Shown: positions 1-5,930, numbered from the stretch's first letter. The stretch: 18,481 nucleotides of DNA from Candidatus Nanopelagicales bacterium (GCA_023264215.1 JALQSY010000018.1:1-18481); one strand, 5' to 3'. The notes: generated by a model from the letters alone, not told the origin. A program made the numbers and translations.

Positions 1-31
1 TGAGACTCCCGAAGTTCGGCGTCGCACACGC

Positions 32-65
32 CGAAGGGGCCGCCCCGAGTGGGGCGACCCCTTCG
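32..65. terminator. GC-rich terminator-like hairpin
   Basis: Bases 32-39 (CGAAGGGG) pair perfectly with 58-65 (CCCCTTCG). After one mismatch, 41-46 pair with 51-56 around the tetraloop GAGT. No T-run follows on either strand, so it is not a classical intrinsic terminator, but U-less GC hairpins are common in actinobacteria. It lies 33 bp past the stop of the minus-strand micro-ORF (99-188) and could also end an upstream plus-strand gene outside the window. Confidence 0.6.
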
Positions 66-98
66 CATGCGTGAGTGGGCTGGGCTCGATGCCAGCCC

Positions 99-188
99 TC
101 AACTGTCACCCGGGTGTGCCGCCTTCCACGCACGGGGTCCTGGTCGATGCTCCTCCTGCAGGAGGGCTTCGGTGATGGGAGTGATCAT
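99..188 (-). CDS. possible 29-aa micro-protein or leader peptide
   Basis: I do not recognise this peptide. The 30-codon minus-strand ORF begins MITPITEALLQEE and ends AAHPGDS; it has no hydrophobic segment, no cysteine and no run of one amino acid of the kind seen in attenuator peptides. Support comes from its signals: a GAGGAGG ribosome-binding site (193-199) four bases before ATG, a promoter-like pair TTGACT-N17-GAGACT (228-256) about 33 bases further up, and a strong hairpin (32-65) downstream. Inside the ORF, CCTCCTGCAGGAGG (152-165) is a perfect palindrome whose CCUCCU half could alternatively pair with the ribosome-binding site. It may therefore be a regulated leader or small RNA rather than a functional protein. 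Confidence 0.42.
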   Translation of the reverse strand: MITPITEALLQEEHRPGPRAWKAAHPGDS

Positions 189-227
189 CAATCCTCCTCT
201 CACTGCCGCGGCGATACCGCTTCATTC

Positions 228-256
228 AGTCTCTGCCCGTCCGCACAGCGAGTCAA
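228..256 (-). promoter_or_regulatory. sigma70-like promoter for the minus-strand micro-ORF
   Basis: Read on the minus strand, TTGACT (251-256) is followed by exactly 17 bp and then GAGACT (228-233). The -35 box matches the TTGACA consensus at five of six positions and the -10 box fits nAnnnT. Transcription would start near 221, giving a leader of about 33 nt before the ATG at 188. This is the best two-box promoter I found in the window. Confidence 0.5.
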
Positions 257-336
257 GGACCGCAATCGTCCCAATCCGGTCGCAGTGAATTGCCGTGAGT
301 CGCATCCGCCCCATGGCCTCATGATGCGTCCCGTGA

Positions 337-342
337 CAGGGT
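337..342 (+). promoter_or_regulatory. -10-like hexamer CAGGGT, possibly leaderless start of the amine oxidase
   Basis: CAGGGT ends exactly six bases before the ATG at 349, which would put the transcript start on or next to the start codon. The same GTGACAGG(A/G)TG string precedes the acetoacetyl-CoA synthetase gene at the same distance. AGGG could alternatively be a weak ribosome-binding site. No -35 box is visible. Confidence 0.4.
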
Positions 343-348
343 GAATGC

Positions 349-1734
349 ATGGACAGGAGGGCCTTCCTCGCGGCAGGCGTGGGAGCGGTCGGGGCAGGGG
401 TCCTGCTCCGGTCAGCATCCGCCCAGGTCCCGGTCCGCGCCCCGCGCGATCGCAGCGCGGTGCCCGATCCGATCGCCTCGCTGGTGACCCGATGGGACAC
501 CGATCCGTGGTCGCGCGGCTCGTACTCCGCCCTCCCCGCAGGTGTCTCCCCGTCCGTGCGCCGCACCCTCGCCGACGCCGTACTCGGAGGGCGGGTCGTC
601 CTCGCGGGGGAGTACGCCAGCACCACCTACCCGGCGACGACGACCGGTGCCTACCAGTCCGGTCAGTACGCCGCCCGGCGGATCCTGGAGCGTCGGGATG
701 TGCGGTCGGCCATCGTGGTCGGCGCGGGTATCGCGGGCGCGGCTGCGGCGAGAAGGCTCGCCAGCGCAGGCGCCGAGGTCACCGTGCTCGAGGCGCGCGA
801 TCGCATCGGCGGGCGCATCTGGAGCGACGACACCTGGGGGGCGCCGGTCGAGATGGGCGCGGCATGGATCCACGGCACGCGAGGCAACCCGCTTGTGCCC
901 CTCGCGCGCGAGGCCGACCTGTCGCTGGTCCCGACCGACTACGACGACGCCGTCGCTCGCGACACGATGACCGGTCGGCGCTCGCCCGAGGCCGAGCGCC
1001 GCTGGGGACGGATCTACGAGCTCATCGGGCGTCTCGAGCAGGCCTGGCCCCCGCGATCGATGAGCGTGTCGGAGTGGTTGCGTAGCCAGGGCTGGGCGTC
1101 GGGCCGCATCGACGACTGGGCCGTGCAGGTCGAGATCACGCAGGACTACGCACTCGATCCGCAGCGCCTCGGCGTGCGCGCGACACAGGAGGGAGCGGCG
1201 TACCGGGGAGGCGATGCCATGGTCGCGGGTGGCTACGCGCGGATTCCGATCGAGTTGCTCGAAGGTGTCGACGTGCGCCTGCAGTCACCGGTCGAGTCCG
1301 TCTCTGTCAGCGGCGACCGCGCGCGTGTGCGGCTGGTTTCAGGCGCGAGCCTCGCGGCTGATGTCGTCGTGGTCGCCGTGCCACTGGCACTCCTGCGCGC
1401 GGGAAGTCCCGTCGTCGATCCCCTGCCTCGCGCGGTCGACCGGGCGCTGCGCAGCCTGGTGACCGGCGTGTTCGACAAGGTCGTGCTGCGCTACGAGGAT
1501 CAGTGGTGGGGCAACCGCAGTGTGTACGGTGTGGTCGGCGGTGGAGCCGCCGGAGCTCCCGCGGGCAGCCTGGCCGCGCTGCGATGGACCGAGTTCTACT
1601 CGCTGACCGATGTCCTGGGCTTCCCCGCGCTGGTGGGACTCGCCGGGGGTCGTGCTGCGCGAGCCCGGCCGCGAAGCAACGCTGCGTGCGTCGCCGAGGC
1701 GACCGCTGCGCTCGCTGCCGCGTGGGCGCAGTAG
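349..1734 (+). CDS. Tat-exported FAD-dependent amine oxidase, apparently circularly permuted
   Basis: Predicted flavoprotein oxidase of the monoamine/polyamine oxidase family (461 aa), oxidatively deaminating an unknown amine outside the membrane. Residues 3-25 form a twin-arginine signal (RRAFLAAG, hydrophobic core, cleavage near SASA-Q). The FAD Rossmann motif VVGAGIAGAAAARR is at 123-136, with VLEARDRIGGR at 146-156 and EMGAAWIHG at 168-176. The oddity is domain order. WDTDPWSRGSYS (49-60) and VVLAGEYASTTYPATTTGAY (83-102) followed by QSG are the family's C-terminal signature (W..DP...GSYS, AGE....YP.T..GAY.SG), but here they precede the Rossmann motif. The protein then ends at the LVGLAGGRAA...AALAAAWAQ segment that normally leads into that signature. 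So roughly 70 C-terminal residues appear moved to the N-terminus. Start chosen for the Tat signal and the upstream hexamer. Family is confident; permutation is read from motif order, not from a structure. Confidence 0.85.
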   Translation: MDRRAFLAAGVGAVGAGVLLRSASAQVPVRAPRDRSAVPDPIASLVTRWDTDPWSRGSYSALPAGVSPSVRRTLADAVLGGRVVLAGEYASTTYPATTTGAYQSGQYAARRILERRDVRSAIVVGAGIAGAAAARRLASAGAEVTVLEARDRIGGRIWSDDTWGAPVEMGAAWIHGTRGNPLVPLAREADLSLVPTDYDDAVARDTMTGRRSPEAERRWGRIYELIGRLEQAWPPRSMSVSEWLRSQGWASGRIDDWAVQVEITQDYALDPQRLGVRATQEGAAYRGGDAMVAGGYARIPIELLEGVDVRLQSPVESVSVSGDRARVRLVSGASLAADVVVVAVPLALLRAGSPVVDPLPRAVDRALRSLVTGVFDKVVLRYEDQWWGNRSVYGVVGGGAAGAPAGSLAALRWTEFYSLTDVLGFPALVGLAGGRAARARPRSNAACVAEATAALAAAWAQ

Positions 1735-1739
1735 AGGAT
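1734..1739 (+). promoter_or_regulatory. -10-like hexamer GAGGAT before the zincin gene
   Basis: GAGGAT overlaps the last base of the amine oxidase stop codon and ends six bases before the ATG at 1746. It can be read as a leaderless -10 element or as a GAGGA ribosome-binding site at good spacing, so the gene may have its own start or be co-transcribed with the oxidase. Confidence 0.35.
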
Positions 1740-1745
1740 GGTCGC

Positions 1746-2096
1746 ATGATCGAGGTGTCGCCGGCGGAGTTCGAGGACCTCGTCGCCGAGGCACTTGAGG
1801 CCGTGCCCGCCGAGTTGGCCGCGCTCGTCGACAATGTCGTCTTCGTCATCGAGGCGGACGGTCCGCCGGATGACCCTGACCTGCTTGGCCTCTACGAGGG
1901 AATCGCCCTGACAGAGCGCGACGCGACGTATGCGGGCGCGCTCCCGGATCGCATCACGATCTATCGCAATCCGACCCTGCGCATATGCGACACCTACGAG
2001 GACGTCGTCGAGGAGGTCAACATCACCGTCGTGCACGAGATCGCGCACCACTTCGGCATCGACGATGACCGGCTGCACGAGCTCGGCTACGACTGA
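1746..2096 (+). CDS. zincin-like metallopeptidase family protein (DUF1025/Zincin_1)
   Basis: A 116-aa acidic cytosolic protein matching the small actinobacterial metallopeptidase family once called DUF1025. Its C-terminal signature is intact: NITVVHEIAHHFGIDDDRLH at 92-111, followed by ELGYD. H97-E98-xx-H101 is the HExxH zinc site and the downstream H102/D106/H111 area offers further ligands. An aromatic/acidic stretch (GLYEGIALTERD) at 48-59 is also typical. Length matches the family. A longer upstream frame exists, but the ATG at 1746 starts just where similarity starts and has a GAGGAT element before it. It lies 11 bp after the amine oxidase gene, with no terminator between. The biological substrate is unknown for this family. 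Confidence 0.88.
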   Translation: MIEVSPAEFEDLVAEALEAVPAELAALVDNVVFVIEADGPPDDPDLLGLYEGIALTERDATYAGALPDRITIYRNPTLRICDTYEDVVEEVNITVVHEIAHHFGIDDDRLHELGYD

Positions 2097-2768
2097 CTAC
2101 ATCGGCGTGACTTTGCCGTTCATGTAAACGGCCAGGATGTTGAGCCCGCCGGCGCCATTGTCGTAGTTGACGTACCACCGCAGCTTGCCGAAGTCCGGGG
2201 GCGCCGTAGTCGCCTGCATGAGATTCATCGAGTTCAGGGGCTGGCCGAGGGGATAGTCCGCCTGGTGGTTCCGGCGGTACTCCTGGGCCAGCCTGAGCGC
2301 CTTGTTCGCACTGACCTTGAGTGGCTTGTCCGTGCCCGTGCTGCCCACCCAGGGCGAGTCCACGACGACCGTGGTGCGGTAGCACAGCCCGTCGAAGCGC
2401 ACCTGGGCGCTGGCGGTCTCCTCGCCGCTTGCCCCGACGATCTGCAGATTGTAGGCGACGTAGTTGCGCGTGAGAGTCGCTGCGCTCGTGGGCTTCGTGG
2501 TGGCACCGCGGGCTGACTGGAGGTCCACCTCCATGCGCGTGTACGTCTGCACCACCGCGTCCGCGCCGAATTTGGCCTTGATGCGCTCGCTGACCGCCGC
2601 GGAGCGCACCTTGCGGTCTGCTCGCTCCATGAGGGGCACGACGTTGCCGTTCCAGCCGCAGTCCTTGTCCTTCGCCTGCGCCACTCCCGCGGGTGCCAGC
2701 CCGATAGCGAGTGCGAGGGCTGCTGCCGAAGCCACGAGCGCCTTGATTGTCGTCCTACGGTTCGTCAT
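2097..2768 (-). CDS. secreted protein of unknown function
   Basis: I do not recognise a family for this 223-aa protein. Residues 1-32 are a clear Sec signal peptide (basic MTNRRTTIKA, an alanine-rich hydrophobic core, cleavage near AQA-KD). The mature part has two cysteines (C37, C129) that could form one disulfide, a charged stretch at 48-85, and a C-terminal region rich in Tyr/Asn/Gly (RWYVNYDNGAGGLNILAVYM) suggesting beta structure. A ribosome-binding site AAGGGAG precedes the ATG and a TACACT -10 box lies at 2794-2799, so it is transcribed apart from the upstream sua5. Its stop codon directly abuts the stop of the convergent zincin gene. Confidence 0.82.
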   Translation of the reverse strand: MTNRRTTIKALVASAAALALAIGLAPAGVAQAKDKDCGWNGNVVPLMERADRKVRSAAVSERIKAKFGADAVVQTYTRMEVDLQSARGATTKPTSAATLTRNYVAYNLQIVGASGEETASAQVRFDGLCYRTTVVVDSPWVGSTGTDKPLKVSANKALRLAQEYRRNHQADYPLGQPLNSMNLMQATTAPPDFGKLRWYVNYDNGAGGLNILAVYMNGKVTPM

Positions 2769-2793
2769 GGCGAGCTCCCTTGTTCGGTTGCCG

Positions 2794-2799
2794 AGTGTA
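2794..2799 (-). promoter_or_regulatory. -10 box TACACT for the secreted protein gene
   Basis: Minus-strand TACACT fits the TAnnnT -10 consensus and sits 25 bp upstream of the ATG at 2768, giving a short leader that contains AAGGGAG. No good -35 box lies at 16-18 bp; that position falls inside the 3' end of sua5. Confidence 0.5.
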
Positions 2800-2804
2800 G
2801 CCCG

Positions 2805-3824
2805 TCAGCGAGGTGCGGATGCCCTGCGGAGGCGATCGGCGATCGCCGCGCTCACGCCTTCGTCATCGACCTGCGGTAGCACCGCGACGATGAAGGAGAT
2901 GCCCGACGCGTCCGCGCGACGCAGGGCGTCGTACAGCCCGCGCGCGTAGGCGTCCACGGTCTCCGCCTCGAGCAGTCGGATGGCGTCGTCGGGGGTGTCG
3001 ATATCCGCCATGGCGATGATGCCCACCGAGTCCGCGTCGCTGCCGCCGATCACGGCCGAGTCGACGTAGGCCTCGAGCGCGTCCTGGTCCGCGGCGAGAG
3101 CGATGGTCGCCGTCGGTGCGTAGTGCGACGGGAGCGCGCCCGGCACGCGAATGCCCGACGTCGAGGCGTCGAGGACCATCAGTCCGGTCACCGCCTCGAT
3201 ATCCGCGCGGCCCACGCGCCCCGGCCTCAGCACGCGCGGCTGCGGTCCGGTGCAGTCGACGATCGTCGACTCCACGCCGACCGCGCATGGACCGCCGTCG
3301 ACGGCGACGTCCCCAACCGCGAGTCGGTCGGCGAGGTCGCTGAGGGCGTGCTCGAGGGTCGTCGGGCTGACGTGCCCGAAGACGTTGGCGCTCGGTGCCG
3401 CGACACCGTGCGGTGCGCCGTCGGGATCGAGCTCGTCCATCGCTCGAAGGATGGCCAGGGCGTCCGGGTGGGCGGGCACCCGCAGGGCGACCGTGTCCTG
3501 GCCGCCGGTCACGTCGTCGGTGGCCCGGGAGGCGCGCGGGAGCACCAGGGTGAGGGGGCCCGGCCAGCACGCTCGGGCCAGCGCGCGTGCGTAGTCGGGC
3601 ACGTCCCGGACCCAGGACCGAGGAGATGCCGTGTCCAGGGCCGGGTCGGCGATGTGGACGATGACCGGGTGAGCGGAGGGGCGTCCCTTCACGGCGTAGA
3701 TGCGCTCGACGGCGGTCGGGTCGTCGGCGCGGCCCGCCAATCCGTAGACCGTCTCGGTGGGGATGACGGCCAGCGCGCCTTCGAGAAGCGCCACTGCGGC
3801 GGCGCGGGGGTCTGCGGTGATCAC
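2805..3824 (-). CDS. sua5: L-threonylcarbamoyladenylate synthase (Sua5/YwlC type)
   Basis: Makes threonylcarbamoyl-AMP from threonine, bicarbonate and ATP, the first step of t6A formation at position 37 of ANN-decoding tRNAs; acts in the cytosol. The 339 residues match the two-domain Sua5 form rather than the short TsaC. The YrdC core shows PTETVYGL (22-29), KGRPSAHP (46-53), WPGPLTLVL (87-95), PSANVFGHVSPTT (144-156), GVESTIVD (183-190) and LRPG (199-202). A linker with the conserved HYAP follows near 237-240 and then the C-terminal Sua5 domain. The start is GTG at 3822-3824, overlapping the TGA of the upstream TPR gene as GTGA, so translation is probably coupled to it. Confidence 0.95.
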   Translation of the reverse strand: MITADPRAAAVALLEGALAVIPTETVYGLAGRADDPTAVERIYAVKGRPSAHPVIVHIADPALDTASPRSWVRDVPDYARALARACWPGPLTLVLPRASRATDDVTGGQDTVALRVPAHPDALAILRAMDELDPDGAPHGVAAPSANVFGHVSPTTLEHALSDLADRLAVGDVAVDGGPCAVGVESTIVDCTGPQPRVLRPGRVGRADIEAVTGLMVLDASTSGIRVPGALPSHYAPTATIALAADQDALEAYVDSAVIGGSDADSVGIIAMADIDTPDDAIRLLEAETVDAYARGLYDALRRADASGISFIVAVLPQVDDEGVSAAIADRLRRASAPR

Positions 3825-5221
3825 GTCGTGGCACCCGCCCGCGAGTGGCGCATCTGGTGTCCGCCGCTGGCGAAGGCGTCCTGCGGTGGCGTACCGCCCT
3901 CGGCGATCGCGTCGAGGACCTGCAGGTTGTAGTCGCAGTCCGGGATGGCGTCGAGGTCATCGGCTCGCAGCACCTCGGGGATCTCGGCGTAGGCCGCCCT
4001 GGCTGCGACGTAGCGCTGGCGTGCAGCGTCGTAGGAGCCGAGGCGGCCGAGGATCGCTGCGGCCTCGTGGGTGCACTCCGCGGCTCGCTCCGGGAGCCCG
4101 GCCTCGCCATATGCCGCCGACGCGGCGTCGAGCAGCGTCAGGGCCTCGACCGACTCGTGCGCATCGCCGGTGCGAGCACGGGCGATCGCCTCGCCGTGAC
4201 GGGCATCGGCCGCGCGCACCGGATCGGGGATGCGGTCGGCAGTCGCGACCGCGCGTGCGAAGGAGGCGACGGCCGCCGCAGGGCGGTGTGCGAGATCCCA
4301 GGCCGTGCCCTGGGTTGCGAGCAGGTCGGCCTCGCTGCCGAGGTCGCCGAGTGCGCGTGCGGAGGGCAGCGCCGCATCGACGACTCCGGCGGCATCCTCG
4401 GAGTGCTCGCGCTCGATGAGGCGCCAGGCGAGTCCCGGCGCTGCGGCGATCACCGCCGGGTGATCCTCCAGCGCGCGGAAGCCGTCGAAGGCATCGCGCA
4501 GGGTCGCGTCGGCTTCGGCGTCCATCCCCTGCGCGGCCAGTGCCGCACCGAGCACCTGTCGCGCACGGCAGGTGAGCGCCGGGTTGTCGCCGGCATCGCG
4601 AATGAGAGTGAGAGCCTCCCGCATCGCGTCGTCGTTCCTCCCCTCTTCGACAAGGTGCGCGGCCCGCTCGTAGCGAGCCGTCAGGCGCTCATCCTCGCTC
4701 AGCGAAGGGTCGTTGAGCGTGCGATCGAGCGCACCGAGGGCCTCGGCGCCCACGCCGTCGGCTCGCGCGATCTCGTCGGAGAGCGCGTCGAGCTGCTTGC
4801 GCAGTTGCCTGCGGCCGAATCCCCGGGCCAGCGGCCGGGCCTCGTCGATCGCGATCCGCGCGTCGGCGAAGCGGCCCATGCGGGTGAGGGCGGTGGCGCG
4901 ACCGACACGTGCCCAGGCCTCGAGCGCGTCCAGGTCGCCCAGGTCCTGTCCCGCGGGCGGCAGCGCGAGCGATCCGATGTGGAGCAGTCGCTGGCGCTCG
5001 TGCTCGCCATCGGCACGCAGCATCGCGAGGTAGTCCAGGGCGGCATCGACATCGGTCAGTGCCTCATCGGGGCGGCCGAGCAGGATCAGCGCCTGCGCTG
5101 CCCGGGTGCGCTCGACGGCGACGGTGTAGGAGGCCCCCCGGGTGCGAGCCTCCTGCTCGCGTGCGCGTGCATCGGCGAGCAGGGCCTCCGCCTGGTCGCG
5201 CATGGCCGACTCGTCTGCCAT
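3821..5221 (-). CDS. tetratricopeptide-repeat (TPR) protein
   Basis: A 466-aa, alanine-rich, all-helical cytosolic protein with repeated TPR-like helix pairs, for example AAQALILLGRPDEALTDVDA, RVGRATALTRMGRFADARIA, ARQVLGAALAAQGMDAEADA and AAAILGRLGSYDAARQRYVA. No catalytic motif, signal peptide or membrane segment is visible, so it is probably a scaffold; partner unknown. The ATG at 5221 has minus-strand CATAGT ending six bases upstream, the leaderless pattern seen elsewhere here; a GTG at 5239 would add MRHSGR but would start upstream of that element. Its stop overlaps the start of sua5 by 4 bp, the only functional clue. Divergent from the 46-aa gene at 5422. Confidence 0.85.
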   Translation of the reverse strand: MADESAMRDQAEALLADARAREQEARTRGASYTVAVERTRAAQALILLGRPDEALTDVDAALDYLAMLRADGEHERQRLLHIGSLALPPAGQDLGDLDALEAWARVGRATALTRMGRFADARIAIDEARPLARGFGRRQLRKQLDALSDEIARADGVGAEALGALDRTLNDPSLSEDERLTARYERAAHLVEEGRNDDAMREALTLIRDAGDNPALTCRARQVLGAALAAQGMDAEADATLRDAFDGFRALEDHPAVIAAAPGLAWRLIEREHSEDAAGVVDAALPSARALGDLGSEADLLATQGTAWDLAHRPAAAVASFARAVATADRIPDPVRAADARHGEAIARARTGDAHESVEALTLLDAASAAYGEAGLPERAAECTHEAAAILGRLGSYDAARQRYVAARAAYAEIPEVLRADDLDAIPDCDYNLQVLDAIAEGGTPPQDAFASGGHQMRHSRAGATT

Positions 5222-5227
5222 CCGTCC

Positions 5228-5233
5228 ACTATG
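5228..5233 (-). promoter_or_regulatory. -10-like hexamer CATAGT for the TPR-sua5 operon
   Basis: Minus-strand CATAGT ends six bases before the ATG at 5221. It contains no Shine-Dalgarno-like sequence, so it supports a leaderless -10 reading better than the purine-rich hexamers do. No -35 box is evident. Confidence 0.45.
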
Positions 5234-5323
5234 GCGCACGTCACATGCGGGCCCCGTGCTCGGGGTGCCCGCTCACGATCCCCAGGAGATTCCGTGGCGT
5301 GCGTCACTCCCCGGCCATGTCAA

Positions 5324-5342
5324 TGTCGCAGTTCTGTCGCAG
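5324..5342 (+). promoter_or_regulatory. direct repeat TGTCGCAG with 11-bp period
   Basis: TGTCGCAG occurs at 5324-5331 and again at 5335-5342, one helical turn apart, in the divergent region between the TPR gene and the 46-aa gene. This geometry suits a regulator binding one face of DNA, but nothing identifies the regulator. Confidence 0.3.
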
Positions 5343-5362
5343 ATGTGGACCATGGTGTGAGT

Positions 5363-5414
5363 GGCCCCACCGGGCCGCCCAACGCAAGCACCGCCCACAA
5401 GGCGGTGAAGGAGG
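5363..5414 (+). promoter_or_regulatory. leader hairpins and strong ribosome-binding site of the 46-aa gene
   Basis: Two short hairpins precede the small gene: GGCCC/GGGCC (5363-5367 with 5372-5376) and a perfect 7-bp stem CACCGCC/GGCGGTG (5389-5395 with 5401-5407, loop CACAA). The second ends exactly where the near-perfect AAGGAGG (5408-5414) begins, seven bases before the ATG. Such a stem beside the ribosome-binding site could protect the mRNA or keep the site open. Confidence 0.5.
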
Positions 5415-5421
5415 AAGAACC

Positions 5422-5562
5422 ATGAAGTCCCTGATCAACTGGCTGCGCCCGCGTCCGAACCACCCGGAGTCGATCCGGCGCACCTGGGATCGCGAGCGCG
5501 CCCGCGCCATGTCGCCGTCGCACCGCGACGAGATCGACGCGATCTTCTCGCGCTACCTGTGA
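5422..5562 (+). CDS. 46-aa basic small protein, unknown function
   Basis: Too short for many gene finders but strongly supported by AAGGAGG seven bases before the ATG. The protein starts MKSLINWLRPRP and ends DEIDAIFSRYL; it has an N-terminal amphipathic stretch with two tryptophans nearby (W7, W22), an Arg-rich centre (RRTWDRERARA) and an acidic-aromatic tail. There is no signal peptide or cysteine. I do not recognise a family. The gene stands alone between leader hairpins and a cluster of GC-rich hairpins that probably ends its transcript, so it is likely monocistronic and perhaps highly expressed. Confidence 0.72.
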   Translation: MKSLINWLRPRPNHPESIRRTWDRERARAMSPSHRDEIDAIFSRYL

Positions 5563-5578
5563 CCACTCGCACCCGCTG

Positions 5579-5594
5579 AGGGGCGGTACCCCCT
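5579..5594 (+). terminator. terminator-like hairpin after the 46-aa gene
   Basis: AGGGG (5579-5583) pairs with CCCCT (5590-5594), 17 bases after the stop codon. Two further GC stems follow at once in the 25-bp repeats. There is no T-run, so termination is inferred from the cluster of stems. Confidence 0.4.
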
Positions 5595-5642
5595 GGCTGG
5601 GGCGGACCCCCGCCCCGCTGGCCGAGGCGGATCCCCGCCCCG
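5593..5642. repeat. two tandem 25-bp hairpin-forming repeats
   Basis: Units 5593-5617 and 5618-5642 agree at 22 of 25 positions. Each folds: GGGGCGG-ACCC-CCGCCCC in the first (5599-5616) and GGCGG-ATCC-CCGCC in the second (5626-5639). The second unit ends exactly at the first base of the long inverted repeat. They may act as a tandem terminator for the 46-aa gene. Confidence 0.65.
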
Positions 5643-5722
5643 CTCAAGGACACGAAGTCGTCGTTTAGGACGTGCAAAGCGGACAGAACGACCGCTTAAA
5701 CGACGACTTCGTGTCCTTGAGC
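5642..5722. repeat. perfect 26-bp inverted repeat with 29-bp centre
   Basis: Bases 5642-5667 are the exact reverse complement of 5697-5722. The arm begins GCTCAAGGACACGAAG and ends TCGTCGTTTA. Each arm also contains its own small palindrome, ACGAAGTCGT. In the centre, AGCGG (5678-5682) can pair with CCGCT (5692-5696) around a 9-base loop. The composition (TTTA/TAAA, AAGGACACGAAG) is less GC-rich than the surroundings. There is no ORF, no obvious target-site duplication and no T-run. Candidates are a palindromic intergenic repeat, a small non-autonomous transposable element with terminal inverted repeats, or a strong transcription-blocking hairpin upstream of the HtrA gene. Confidence 0.8.
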
Positions 5723-5930
5723 ATGAGTGGCATGGGCTCGGGGAATGGGCTCGGGGCATGGGCTCGGGGCATGGAATCGCCCAATCCGCTCAGCACTGTC
5801 AGGATCGTGTAAGGACCGGTCCGAGATGGGGCTCTGGGGGAACATCCACCCCCGCGCAGGCGTCACCATGGTCACAAGCCGCACCGCGTCGGGCCGCATC
5901 CCGGCCCCGGTGCCGACGAGGAGGATGGAC
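5723..5930 (+). other. intergenic leader region of the HtrA gene
   Basis: No gene is supported here. It holds the 13-bp tandem repeat (5732-5774), a CAGGAT hexamer (5800-5805) that could be a weak -10 box without a -35, and a GGGGG/CCCCC stem (5836-5840 with 5849-5853). In-frame ATGs at 5727, 5772, 5826 and 5868 would extend HtrA, but none has a ribosome-binding site and the added peptide is unlike HtrA. The leader ends with GAGGAGG (5918-5924). Confidence 0.5.
5732..5774. repeat. 13-bp tandem repeat, three copies plus a partial
   Basis: ATGGGCTCGGGG followed by A or C is repeated at 5732-5744, 5745-5757 and 5758-5770, with ATGG of a fourth copy. It begins 10 bp after the long inverted repeat. 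A 13-bp period would change reading frame, which argues against coding. Confidence 0.75.

Noticed and set aside
1..31. TGA at base 1 as the end of an upstream plus-strand gene
   Set aside because: Frame and preceding sequence are outside the window, so it cannot be told from chance.
222..626. Minus-strand open frame overlapping the amine oxidase start
   Set aside because: No ribosome-binding site or recognisable domain; it runs antisense to the Tat signal of a clear gene.
3845..5425. 526-codon plus-strand open frame opposite the TPR gene
   Set aside because: No domains or plausible start; the minus-strand TPR reading has repeat structure and overlaps sua5 as an operon should.
5642..5722. 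The long inverted repeat as an ordinary intrinsic terminator
   Set aside because: The stem is far longer than terminator stems, the loop region is 29 bp and no T-run follows, although it may still hinder transcription.
5727..5930. N-terminal extension of HtrA from ATG 5727
   Set aside because: It would translate a 13-bp tandem repeat and leader hairpin, has no ribosome-binding site, and GAGGAGG sits at ideal spacing before GTG 5931.
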